A stretch of DNA of 64,000 nt, from NCBI GenBank assembly GCA_023078555.1, contig CM041196.1, positions 6,025,658 to 6,089,657 on the forward strand, written 5' to 3'. A program made the translations under genes and the position numbers. This DNA is from Ulva prolifera. Its lineage: Eukaryota > Chlorophyta > Ulvophyceae > Ulvales > Ulvaceae. Within the stretch, counting starts at the first letter, position 1. Each line of letters opens with the position of its first letter. Shown here one piece after another: positions 10,757-23,300 of the stretch. The notes beneath the pieces are model-generated. The model worked only from the letters and a program-made list of their open reading frames with translations. It did no database searches and was not told the origin of the DNA.

Positions 10757-13700
10757 CTATCCGGGGCGCACCGCGATGTCCGTCAGGAGCTCCTCGATGC
10801 GCTCCTCGCGCTCCCCCAGCAGCTCGATTGCGGCGTCGTGCTGCCGCTGCGCGTCCTGCAGCGCCGCCGCCGTTGCCTCGGCGGCCTGCGCCACGGCCCG
10901 CGCCGCCTCCGCGTCCCGGGCGAGCTGGTACATCGAGTCCTCTAGCCTGCAGCTCAGGCCCCCGCTGTTGCATGATGCATGTCCGCAGGATCGTACGCGT
11001 CTGATGGTCTCCCATCGCTTTTTTTGGTGTCATCATACACCAGCCCCGAACGATGATATACGAAAACTCATATTCTGCTTGGGCAATTCCAGAGATGTTG
11101 GGGGACTGACGGCTCCGGGTCGTGGGACAAACTATTGCATGAGGCACATGCACATGCGCATCGATTGCTGGCCATGTTCAATGAGGGCGTTGGGCTGTCT
11201 TCGGATGACCCATGCCGCCATGTGTGCAAAATCATTGCAGAGTCGGGCCGAGCAATGCTACGCTGGCACGTCCAACGATATTAACGTACGTGGGTCCGAT
11301 GATATAAATGAATATGTGCCGGGAAGCAAACACCGAAAACAGCAGAAGCCAAGCGTGGCATTGGCTACACATTGCGTCACAGGCATTACCTCCAGCCACT
11401 CTCACAAATGCAGAGGCTCAACACACTGAGGCCTTGTGTTGACCGCAGCATGCAGTAGCCATGGGCGCAGCCGGGCCAGTGGCGAAAACATCTAAACACA
11501 GCGAGGAAGAGGACTCCCAGAAGAGGTGGCGGTGGCGCACCTCCGCCGCTCCTGCTCGGAGCGCGAGAGCTGCTTCAGCAGCACCTCAGCCGGCTGCTCG
11601 GCCAGGTCCCCTGTGAGAGCGGTATCCGAGTCAGGTGAGGGCTGCTGTGGGGCGGGAGCGGCCGCCGGCGGCGGCGATGGCTCGGCGGTTGCGTCAGGCT
11701 GCGGTCCGGAGAAGCGGTGGCGGCTGCCGGAGGCGCTGCTGGTCGGCCGCGGCGGCGTCAAGGCGACTGCGGCATCGCTCGCGGCTTGCTGCCGCTTGGC
11801 TCTCTCGAGCAAGTGTTTCACTGCAGGCACATACATGCGTGGCGGGGTGCAACACGCATTGCGGGTGCGTCTAGGTGTGCGGTTGTCATGGTGACAGGTC
11901 AGGTGGAAGCAGTCCATTGCCCAGGCCAAAGCTATTGGCACAGCGGCATCTTTGGAAATCTGAGACCACATGCGCAATTACGAGGTGCAGACGTGAAAAA
12001 CACAAGGTCGGTCTGCAGACGACCCGCCCTTTTGTGCTTGCTGTGTCAGCGAGGACATAGCAGTGGCCGGTTCCAAGGGTGTCTACCAAATTGTACGCGC
12101 ACACACCTTGAACGCGGTGCTTGCACAGGACGTGGGGCACCACAGCAAAATGTTGCGATAAGAACAACTATGCAGATAGGTGCGTGGGGCTGTGTGGACA
12201 CAAATCCAACAGAGCGCAGTCAGGCGCTGCGCACCCTCATTCAACTCCAGCTGCAGGTGTTCCCGTTCCGCAGAAAGCTGATCGACCGCAGCTGCAGCCG
12301 CCAACCCGCTCCGCCGAGCCTCCTCCGCCTCGGCCTTGGCCACCTGCGCCGCGCTGTCCGCACGCGCCGCCGCCGCCCGCTCGGCGTCACGCTCCCGCAG
12401 CGCAGCTGCCTCCGCCTGCTCGGCAGCGGCCGCGCGCATCGTCACCGCAGCCACCTCAGCGGCGGCGGCGGCAGCCGCCGCCTCGTGCCGCTGCGCCGTC
12501 GCCTCCGCCGCCCGCAGCTCCGCCGAGCGGCCCTCGAGCTCCCCGCGCAGCACGTCTGCTTGCCGTAGCAGGGGCTGCGTCGCCGCGATCACCGCGGCCT
12601 CTGCTGCCTCATATCGCGACTCCGCAGCACGCAGAGCACGCGCCGCGGCATCGACCTCTCCCCGCATCCGCCGCTCCTCCAGATCCCGCTCCCTCGCCGC
12701 GTCTTGCAGCTGCCGCTGCAGCTGCGCGACCTGGTCGCCCAGCTGGTCGCGCTGTGCACGCACCTTCGCGCCACCTTCCTCCTCCGCCATGCGTGCCTGA
12801 TCCTCCGCCTTGCGCACGCGCTCGCTCGCAGCCGCCTGAGCTTGCCGCACAGCCGCCGCGGCTTGCGCCTTAGCGCTTTCCGCTGCTTGGCGCACTGCAG
12901 CTTGCGCCGCGTCTGCGTCGGACCGGGCCGCCGCCTGGTCGATCTGGGCCTGTTTGGCCCGCTCTGAGGCTTTTGTGGCCTCTGCCCGTGCCGCCAGCAC
13001 CTCCTCATCCTTGGCGGCTAGCTTCCTCTGCAGGTCCTCCACTTTTGAGGTCAGTGACGCCACGCTCCGCTGAAGCGCTGTTACCTCCTTCTCCAGCTGC
13101 ACGTGCAGCGGGCCTGTCACTGGCTGCAATGTATAGCATACATGCCTACGTCCACTGCGGTGTACACCGTGTAGCAGAGCCACGAGCATGCAAAAGCAGC
13201 CAAATATCGACGCATTCACATGTGCAGGGGCACTGGCGGGCCCGTTGCATCAGCGTACCCAGCGTACCCCCCTGTGAGGGCCACTGTATCAGCGTGCCCC
13301 CCCCCTCCACCCGTGTGCGTATTCAACAGTGCTGAAGTGCAGCCTGTGCGCCACGTCCGGTAGCCGTACCTGCCAGGGGCCAGTGAATGCAGTCATACGG
13401 CTGCGCCACCATGCATACACTTCTACATACAGACGCACCTCCCGGATGGAGGCGTCGCGCTCGTGCAGGGTGCTCTGCGGCACGGCGGCCGCGGCCTCTC
13501 GGCGTGCGGCATCGCGCTCCTTCATCAGCGCAAACACGCGCCGCTCCGCCTTGCCGAGCCGCTCCTCAAACTCGTGCTGCAGCTCCTCCATATCCTCCTC
13601 GCTCACCTTGGCCTCTCGCAACACCAGCCGCTCGTTTCGCCGCTGCACGCACGTGGGGGCAGCCGTCAAACATCGATCATTGAATGCCAACCAGTGAGTG

Positions 13701-16700
13701 GCGGTCATCAGAGTGGCAGTCAAGACGTTGCAAATGTCGACTGCTCCTGCTGGGCTTGTGGCGCCAGCTAAGAGGCAAGCTCACACGCCACACAGGATAC
13801 TGTGAGTGCGTCTTCGCGCCCAGCATTTGGTCACTGGTCCATGTATGGGGGTGTGCGCTGCAATTGCAGAAATCCCTAAATATTCAACTTGCTTATCCGA
13901 ATCCAGCCGAAAATTCTCGATTTATCGGGCCCGATATGAAAAATCTCGACATCGGGGGATCGGGCCCGGCCCAACCCTGGTGTGCAGATACGTCGGCAGC
14001 TCATGGCGGGTGCTGTGGGGTCTCGTGTGACTTCAGAGGTGGAAGGGCCTACATGCCGCTCGTCACATGCACGCAGTTTGTCAGGACAGTCAGCGCTCAC
14101 AGTCAGCAATATGTGTGCAACAGAAACACACAGCAGCTGAGCTCGCAGGTAGACTCCTACTGCACCGCAGCATTGCTGTCAGAGCACAGCCCTGTGCTGG
14201 CATGAAATGTTCTGCATGCGCAGGCACCTGCAAGGAATGCGGACCGATGACTCTGATCACCGTGCGGCTACAGCATCATCTGTGCGGTGTAGGTGCCACG
14301 AAAGACGTCACGTCCGCGCACTGCGCAAGCTCGGCGTCAAACTGGGCGCGCTACACCGAGCAGAACACTAGCAGGATCACATGGAAGCCACTGCCACGCA
14401 GCAGAAACACCACACTCACTGCCAGTCTCCGACAAACGCCGCCGCATGATGCCTTGCCTGGCACCGCGCCGACGCTCGGCCTGTGAGAAAGCACACCTGA
14501 AGCGCCCCCATGGCGGCCTGCATCTCTGCCAGCTGCTGCGCCTGCGACGCAAGCTGCTCCTCCCGCGCCGCAACCACCTCCCGCAGCGCTGCTGCCTCGT
14601 CTCTTCGGGCTCGAGAGGACTCATGCGCAGGGCGTCGCGGCCCCGCCTCATACTCCCCTGTTGCGCCCTCTGTGCCCACTCTGGCCACCACATCCGCAAA
14701 GGCCACCTCCCCGACCGGCGCCGCCTCCCCGCGGCCACTCCCTGGCATGTTCCCGACCCCGAGCGCGCTCGGACTGTGGCCCTCGGCAGCGTGCCGCGGC
14801 AGCGCCCCCACGGACGCATCCACATCCTCCGCCGCAGTGACACTGTCCGCTGTAGCCCGCTTCTGCGGGCTTGTCGAGCTGTCCCCGGCCGCAGAGCTCC
14901 CCCACAGCCACCCTCCCAGCTGTGACGACAGGGCGTCTGTGAACTGATGTACCACCTCGCCGGCCTGTGGGCTCAGCAAAGCATCCACTCCGCCGACCCC
15001 TGTGCCGTCGACGTCCACCGCTTCCGACGCTTCCTGGCTGGGAGCAGCTCCTGCAGCGGCCTCGACTCCCGCCCCATACCCACCCGCGTCCCCCGCCCCG
15101 CGACTCGGTGTCGCGTGGCCGCCGTCCCCTGGTGACACCGGGTCGTCGCCGACTGCGCTGCCGGCTGACCCCGCCCCACTGGTGGCCGCCTGTAATGGCA
15201 ACGTGCCTTCCTCCACTGAAGTCTCACAATGTGGCTCGTGCGAATTCTGTGCTCGAGGCTCGCCTGCGGCCTCCGCGGTGTGGTCTGCGCTGTCAGACAC
15301 AGTGCAGCACACCTGCACTAGGGCCCCTGTCGCGTTGACACTCGTGGCGGCAGACACGGCTACACGGACCGCAGGTTCAGCTGCGGGCGCATCGGTGCTG
15401 GCTGCTGCAGCAGTGCTGCCTGCTACAGCACCCATGGGCTCAGTGATGCTGTTTGCTGCACCGGTGCTGACGGCTGCACCGGCGCCAGCTTCTGAACCCG
15501 CCACGGGCTCAGCAACAGGAGCCTTGGGCCTGAAGCGCGCATGGAGTGCAGCAGCATCTGGATCGAGCGCCAGCCGTCCATCCTCGCGTTCTGTGGCACC
15601 CTCAGCCATTGCCTGTGGCTGGCCCCCTGCTTGCTGCTGCGGTGCTGTGGTGCTGATGCGGGATACGACAGCTGACTCTGCAGGAGGCTGCGGTGCGTCG
15701 GTGGTCTGCTCACTGGTGGCGTGCTGTGCTAGGCTGGTGTGAGGTTCAATCTCGGAGAGTGCATCACTGGCACAGTGTCTGGGGCTGTCTGCAGCCGAGC
15801 TGATGGCTGCGATCCGGGTGTGTGCGCGTGGGCTGTCTGAACCTGAGATAACGTTTGGATAAGCTGCCTTGTGCAGCACTGAGCTGCCCTCCTTGCCTAT
15901 GCACTCTTGACCCAAGTCGGACGCACTGACCGGTGAAGCGGGCCGGTGCAGCGGCGTCACGTCATTGGCAGGCTCACCTGTGCGAGGGACAGCGGCTTGC
16001 TGCTCCGCGTGATGCCCATCATTGACGCCAGCTGCGTCTGTAGATACTACAGGCGCAGGGCAACTGCCTGTGCTGGACGTATCATCAGGCATGGGATCGG
16101 CTGTCGATGCCTGGAATACGCCAGCACGGTCACTGGGTTGTGCAGAAAACAGCTCGGCACTTTCGCCCGCATCCTCAAGGGAAGGTCTACTCAACATCGG
16201 AGCTGCTGCAGCAGGCTGCAAAGGAGACGCTGGCGCTTGCAAGGATGGATGGGCAAGCGGAGCACATGTTTTATCACCAAGAGTAATAGGCTCCGCACGC
16301 ACTGCTGGTGCACCGCCCTCATCCCCCATCGTGTCCTCATCTGCAGATTCCTCATACCCAGTGCCCCAAGCTGACCAAATTGCGTTGGTGCCTGGATTCG
16401 GAGGGTGCTGCTGGACACTTGCTTGCTCTGGTGCCGGTAAATCGTCATTACCGACATCATCCTCATCTAAAGCTCCTGCTGGTGCATCATCTGTATGTGT
16501 GCATGTGAGTATCAGATGCAAAGTGCGGTTTTGCGTAATGGAGCGCCAGTGGTGCAGCACTCGCGCGACAGCGAGAGCGCTTTCAATCGTTCCTCGCAGA
16601 GACCCAAGACACACGGACACCACAACAGCAGAAGATACATACTGGGAGTAGTTGCGAACGAGTGATCAGCGGTAACCTTTTGCGACTTGCATGCAACGCT

Positions 16701-16932
16701 AGCGCTGGACGATCGCACCTGCCAGCATTGCATCCTGCCCGTCATCGCCTGCCTTTGCAGCAGGATTTCCGGTGGTCTCAGGATCATTTTTCCAGTCCCA
16801 GGCCACACCTAGCCCTGTGTCAACATCAAGGTCATCTGAGCCGGCTTCACTGTCCTGCGCAAGCAATTGCTGACCAAGATCATAAGCCTGCATGGCCTGC
16901 TTCGACAGCTCGGCCAACATATTGAACTGCAT
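10757..16932 (-). CDS. TMF1 / golgin candidate 5 family coiled-coil Golgi tether
   Basis: TMF1 (plant GC5) is a peripheral Golgi golgin that binds Rab6-type GTPases and tethers vesicles. Six minus-strand exons join in phase: 16932-16719, 16490-14497, 13642-13439, 13096-12235, 11820-11541 and 10946-10757, about 1,247 residues. Residues 72-650 are low-complexity and acidic. Coiled coil starts around 690. Family signatures are visible: EDMEELQHEFEERLGKAERR with VFALMKERDAARRE (TMF middle coiled-coil motif), TQPLLRQADVL (plant TRPLLRQ), and C-terminal HDAAIELLGEREERIEELL (plant/animal TMF_TATA_bd end). Length compares with roughly 950-1,100 residues in plants and human. The last codons follow a GTGCGC, so a further 3' exon replacing the final AVRPG is possible. 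Head-to-head with the gene at 17362. Confidence 0.85.
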
Positions 16933-17361
16933 TGCTGTCACAAGTAGTCGGTTAAAAGCTGAACTAGGCTAAAAACGTGTAATTATTTGCACGCATGTGC
17001 ACTGTTCGGAGCAGGCCCGGTCAGAAGACGGCTCCTGGCCAGACTTATTATTGAATCATTGCACGGCTTCATATTCGCAACTCGTTTACAGGCATGTCGG
17101 GGAGGTGCAGCCCCAGCGCGCTGCCAGCGTCAGAAGTCAGAACAACGCGCTAGGCCCTCAGCCTGGCTCGTCGTTCAAACCGAGGGTCCTCACCTGTAGA
17201 CATCCTTGTTTACGCACTGGCAGCACGTCAGTGACTTCAAATGCCATCAAGGGATAAAGCATACAGGATTTTCTATCTCTTAGGTATCACGTCGTTGAAG
17301 CACAACTCGTGTACTGCTGTGGGGGGAGTACTGCTGCGATGCTTCCGGCAAGTTGGAGACC
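16933..17361. promoter_or_regulatory. Candidate bidirectional promoter
   Basis: This 429-bp gap separates the start codons of two divergent genes, the TMF/GC5-type golgin (minus) and the 2,612-residue protein (plus). It must contain both 5' untranslated regions and promoters unless unseen upstream exons exist. No clear TATA box is present. Confidence 0.4.
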
Positions 17362-20300
17362 ATGGCCAGCTTGTTCTGGGAAACAAGCGCAAGGCTTTTC
17401 AGCCAGCTGAAGTTGATAGGTGATGGTGATATTGACGTAGGATCATTCCATGCCAATGTTGAGACCTTATCGCTCAATTACACAGGACGCAACGACGACA
17501 CTGCCAGGCCCGGTGGCCTGTGCGCGTTCTCGCATCGTCTGGCTGCTACAGTGGCATCAATTGCCTATGGAATATCTCGGGGATCGGTATGATTCTGCAT
17601 GGGGGAGTTTGCCGCTTTCACCATCTTGCCTCTGAATTCCCCATTCTTTGGCGATCCGTGCACGGCCATGATGGCATTTCACGGACAGCTCAAACGCGCA
17701 ACTCGTTGCATCAGGAACATGCTATAGATTTGATGTTCAGGTCGAAGTGTGGGAGCTATCTTGCGCCGGCCTGGCAGAACAGTGCGGCAGTGTCCATGAT
17801 GCTGGCAATCTGGCAGAGAAATTGGTGGTGTTGCTTTCGGAGGAACCTATCGACACCCATACAGCGATGAGAGTGCATCAGGTTGGGGTGAATCTATCAG
17901 ATCTGCTGCTAGCAGCATGTGTGCTGCTGGCAGGGCTGTTGCCGCATGGCCTGCTGAATGACCCATATCTTCCGTTCCGGCTCTGGCTTCAGTATGCTGT
18001 GCACATGGACGACCTCTCTCGCACAGATGAACCAACAAGCTCGCTTTCAGTAACCGGCATGGACCAGGTCATGCAGAGCATGATGGTGCACACCCCAAGC
18101 TCTGTGCAATGGCTTCAGGTGTGTGGGTTTTCACATCCTCCCCCGCACTGCCAGCTCCAATCCACCCCCCGCACTCCCACCCGCTACCGCATGCCCAACA
18201 GTTGTGTCACTCACTGCGATGTAGGTGCATATGGTTCGAGCAGCGACCTCGGCGATATCAGAGGGATTCCCACAGACGTCACTTGAGCTCGACAGACACC
18301 TGGATGAACAGCCAGCAGGACCATCTCATCGTGCACACGACACAAATGGGGTACATCGTGATGCTACCTATGACGCTGAAGCCCATGGAAACGAGCAGCA
18401 AGCATTTGCGTTCGCCCCGCCTGACGATGCGAGCATTGCCAGCGATACCTCTGAAGCTGACCAGACCCTCCGGTATATGATCACACTGCTACACTCATGG
18501 CTGTTCCTTGCAGAGGTCGTCCCATGCCTGGAGTTCCATGCAGCATCACCCTCGAAGCAGCTGGGCTACATGCATGATCTCATCAGCAGAGTCGAGCAGC
18601 GGAATCGTATGCCTGCCCAAGGCGTCAGTGCAGGTGTGTCCCCTCCACTGGGCCTCCAGTGCACAAGCTCCTACCACAGGCTACCTACGCCATAATCTAT
18701 TTCTTACATCTGCAAGTCGCTGGCGGTTGATGCAGGTGCATCACCGCCGCCACAGACGGCGCCTGTGCTGTTGATGGGGCGGCAGCAGGCAGCATGGGAG
18801 AAGGCCCTCCAGAGGCTGTGGGATACTATGCTGGAGGTAGACTATGGTACGGGTGCCTGCTCTTGGCATCGCGACAGTCAATGTGCAGCCATGTGTTGTG
18901 ACTCCTCGAGCCCTTCCCACCGTAGCGGCCTTGTTCCCGCCACTACGGTCATGTCACTGTGATCCGCATTTCCCCCATTCATTGCGAACTTCCCCCATCG
19001 TGAGTTCATGCGGTGCAGTGAACGATAGCGTCTGGTCTTGTCAGTGAATGCACATCAAGCTGCACACTGTAGCGCCTAGCTACGTGTTGCCGCTCCGCCC
19101 GGGGCGCACACGTGTGGAGTATGCATGAAGTGCCTGCACTGTTGCCAACACAGCCTGGCGGGTCTCCCTCACACGATCTTTCGTCAGCACAGGATGCTGC
19201 GAAGAGCGCTCGCCCCTGCTTGCCCAGTCTACAATAGCCCTGTTGGAGCAGACCCACAGTGCCGCAGGCCCCCAGAACCACGTTCTCAATGGCTGCCTGG
19301 AGTTCATGGCGACGTCGCTGCAAGCGGCATGCAAGGCGCAGTGTGCCGCGGCAAAGGCTGAGCCCACCATTGGCCAGCCCGCTGCGACCCGCAGCCCCGC
19401 CGCCCACCAGACCCGAGCCCCGGCGCCGCTCCCGGGCGCACGCCTTGCACACAGCATGCTGCAGCGCACCGCAATGTTTGTCCGGCTGACGTGCGACTCG
19501 GTCATGTCGCCGGCAATGCACGCGTGTGTCCCGCTGTTCCGCCTCTGCGACTGCCCGGTGATCATGTACCGCCCGGCCCAGCCTCCACCATGCGAGCCTG
19601 CAAGCCCCGCGCGGCCGCCGCGGTCGCACCGTGGGGCGCGGCGGGGCGGCGGCCGGCGGAAGGGGTCCCGTGCGGCGGCCGCGTCGCCGCTCCGTCCGGT
19701 GCCGGCCCCTGCGGCCGTGGCGGTAACCGTGGAGGCATCCCCGGTGCTTGCAGCGGCGATCGACATGTTCATGAAGGCCGCGGAGGAGTGCACTGGCAGT
19801 GCGAAGGATGCGACCGCCCGAGGTGGGCCTCTCGACTCCATCACCTGCAGCCTCCGATCTTGTGTCCATCCATCCTTGTCAAGCATGCTCAATTGTCTGG
19901 CAGCGGTGTTAGAGGCTCAGCGGAGTTCGTGGGTGTGTTCAGGGCGTGGTGGCCGCATGTCTTCCGGACCCCTGTAGCCACTGTTTGCCGGGTGCAGGAG
20001 TCGTGCGTTACATATCGAGCGCGCTGCGAGCGCACCGCCTCGTCGCCGCGATCATCACTCACGCCGCACAACTCCCCCTGCCGGCAGATAGCGCGCTGCA
20101 GGAGCGCTTCGTGTCTGCCTGCGCCGCCATGATCCGCATGCATGTGGACACCCCCCTGCCGCAGCTGCCCACGTCGGCGCCGGTGCACTGCCTGCAGCTG
20201 TCCCCCGCGCACCGCGGCCACGGCCATGCTCGCATGCATGCCGGGCTGCTGCCGCAGGATGCACGTGCTCGTGACGCATGCGCCACTGCGATCCGCACGG

Positions 20301-23300
20301 CCCTCCGCCACCACTCAGCGGCGTTGCTCGCGGCGGCACTGACAGCTGCGCACGCCCCGCCAACACCCGGGTCGCCACGCGTCGCTGCCGGTGGTCGTGC
20401 CAACGCCGACGGCTCGGGTCCTGTTGCAACAGCGCCAGTCGGTGCCGCTGCCACGCAGCCGCCGTCCACAGTCACACATGATGCCCCCCCTCTGGCACCC
20501 ACCCCGCAGCCTCCAGCCCGGAGGGCACCGGCCCCGATCTTTCGCCGAGTTCTCACCAGCGTGACGCCGGCAGGCAGCAGCACGCCAGCCTGGGAGGCCC
20601 CAGCCCTGCCGGACTCCCCGCGGACTGCCGGGGCAAAGGCGGCCGCGGCTGTGGCAGCTGCGGCCGCCGGGTACGGCTGTGAGCCGCGTGAGGGGCAGCA
20701 CAGCACGCTGCCAATCGCCGGCTCTCCCCGGCGCGCTATCACTGGGGCACGGAGTGCCGGTGCCGGTGAGGGCAGCGCGCGTAGCACGCGGCCGGCAGCT
20801 GCCACGGTGCCGTGCGTGACCATCGTCGGTGTGGTTGCGCTGTGCCTCATGGTGGAGGTGAAGCACCTACACGAGATCTGTGTGAAGTCTGCGGCCGGGG
20901 GCCCGGGGGCGGCTCCTCCTTCCAGAGCTCCCCTGGCAGCCATTCAAAGTTCGCCAATGGCGCAGACGCCCGCGCGGACGCCGGCGCAGGGCCTGCCGCA
21001 GCCGCTCCTGCAGACTCCGGCCCTGATGCAGCGGCCCTCTACGGACGCCCCTCGCAGCACTGGCATGGCACTGCTCCTCACCAATCCGCACAGCAGGACC
21101 GCTGCGCGCGGCACGCCGCGGCGCAGCACGCACAGCAGGCCCGACGAAGTGGTTGTGGTGCGGGTGCCGGCCGCCGGCGCGCCGGCGGCCACTCCCGCAG
21201 CGTGCGCAGGCTCCGTACCGCTGTTCCGTGCCACATCGGAGAGCGCGCTCAGCGCAGCGACGGCGGTGTTTGCGCGCGTGCATGCGTCATGGGGCGTTGA
21301 TTCGAGCATGCTGACGCCGCTGTCGGTCGTGTCCCTTACAAGGAGCGCAGAGTTCCTCCCGGCAGACCAGGGGCCGGTGCTGGCCGTGTTTGACCAGTGG
21401 CTGACGCACATGCCTCGCACGGCCTCTGCCGAGCGGCCGATGGAAGGCCTTGTGCCCGGTGCCGCTGAGTCGCCGGACTCGGCTGATGAGGCGCCACAGG
21501 TGGTCATGCACTGTGTGCCGGCTGCCGCACTCACTGCCGCCGTCAGCGTGCTCACCAAGTTCCCTGTGGCCACGGCAACGCAGGGTTTCTCCGAGGTGCG
21601 GCGCTCGATGCGGCGGCTGTCCGGCCTTGCAGGCAAGCAGCTACTGGACGCCCGCGCAGCCAATGCACACAGCACAGACGACATGAGCACCCTTGCGCCC
21701 GCAAGCGCCTGCGTGCTGGGCTGCGCGTGCGTGGCGTTTGAGCTCCTCGGCTCCGCTGCGGCACTTCCGCCACTGCGCCAGTCCATGCTTCCCGTTGGCG
21801 CCCTGCTGTGCATGCTGCGCGCTGTGCCGACGGCGCTGGTGCAGCGCTTTGATGCCGCACGCTCCCTGGAGATTGCGTCCTGTGCTCGCGATGTGGGGCA
21901 GCAGGCAGGCGTTGCCGGTGACCACGCGGCCGCGCTATTGGCAGAGCTGCCGTCGGCGCGTGCCGCAAAGGCGGCGGTCGGCACTATCTTGGGCCTTGTG
22001 TGCCGGCTCCCTGCGCCGCAGCACGGCCACAGCACGCACAGCGCACGACCCACAGCCGTGCTGGGACTCCACGCCGTGGGCCTCTGCGTGTCGATCGTCG
22101 TCGCGATCGCATCCCTCAAGGCCACCGCTGCAGGCAAGAGAGCGTCAGCAGCGGACCTGGAGTCTGCGGTCGATGCTGTCGACTGCCTCACAGAAACGCT
22201 GGAGGCTCTCCAGGCGGTGGAAGATCGCCGGGTTGGCTTCAGTGGCCAGGGGATTGCACCGCCTGCTGTGCTGGGTGCTGCCCGTGCTGCGGCCCCTGAT
22301 GGTCTGCAAGCGGAGCAGGAGGGGGCTAGGGCGCTGCAGGCGTGGCTGCTGGCGATGGCTCCAGCTGCACTCGAGTGCCTGCAGGTCCAGCTGCGGCTCG
22401 CGGATGCTGCTGGGAAGCTGCTGGGACAGCGCGCGACGACGAGACTTGCAGACTTCCTGTGCACAGAGAAGGTGGGCTCCGGTACTGTTGTATGCATGAG
22501 CGGCTCCGCTGACTCGTCCGCGTGCATTCCATGTGTAAACCTCCGTATGCGCAGCGGTGGTAGTGTGCATTGGTGATGGACGCGGATACGCTTGTGGCTA
22601 CCGTGGATGCAGCCTGTGGCCTCAGCCCGGCCATCGCCAGCTTCCCAGCTTGCTGCATCATTAGTGATGATTCATGTCTCGTGTAAATCCGCACACCACT
22701 GATGCATCGTGTAGGTTTGAGCGTGCACAGCAGCTGTGCTACCGCTGTGCATTGAGGGAGTTTGGGCTGCTACACACTCTTAGCTTTTTGCGGGTTCACG
22801 TCGCCCTGTTATCCAGTGGCAGTGCGCGCAGTGCTGTGCGTTGGTGCGTTGGGCTGGATTTGGTTGTTGTGGTTCTGCGATGCTCGCTGTTTTTGCGGCG
22901 GTGCCCGCCTCGCCGCCATTGTCCTTGTTACGCAGGGCCGTGCCGTCATGCTGCGCGCTGTGCAGGACCGGGTCAGGGTGCACAGCGTCGTGCACCACGC
23001 GCTGGAGACTCACATCTCATTGGGGTCACATGCGACGGCCCGCGCCGCCGCCGTGCGCTCACCGATCGCCGGCACAGCGCTCATCGCCTGTGGCCACGCG
23101 CTCGCCGCCGCCGGCGTCACCAACCCGACCGGCTCCCGGCTCCGCTCGTGGCTGGCGATGGCCGACAGTATCGGCGGCACACGCCTGGCACACCTGTGGC
23201 CACTCCCGTCCCCCATGCAGCCTGCAGCAGCCGACCACCCCCGCAAGCGCAAGCTGCAGCCGGAGGCTCTCGACGGGAGAGCCCATGATTCCGCAGCGGA

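Noticed and set aside
12121..13008. Plus-strand and alternative minus-strand frames rich in Ala, Arg and Pro over the golgin exon
   Set aside because: GC-rich shadows of the coiled-coil exon 13096-12235, which alone matches TMF/GC5.
19006..19892. Two long minus-strand frames opposite the large plus-strand gene
   Set aside because: The plus strand has in-phase splice borders on both sides; the minus frames are Arg-rich shadows.
20944..22527. 527-codon minus-strand frame
   Set aside because: Lies opposite exon 19998-22471, which is confirmed by splice phase; composition (Ser/Ala/Arg) is typical of an antisense shadow.
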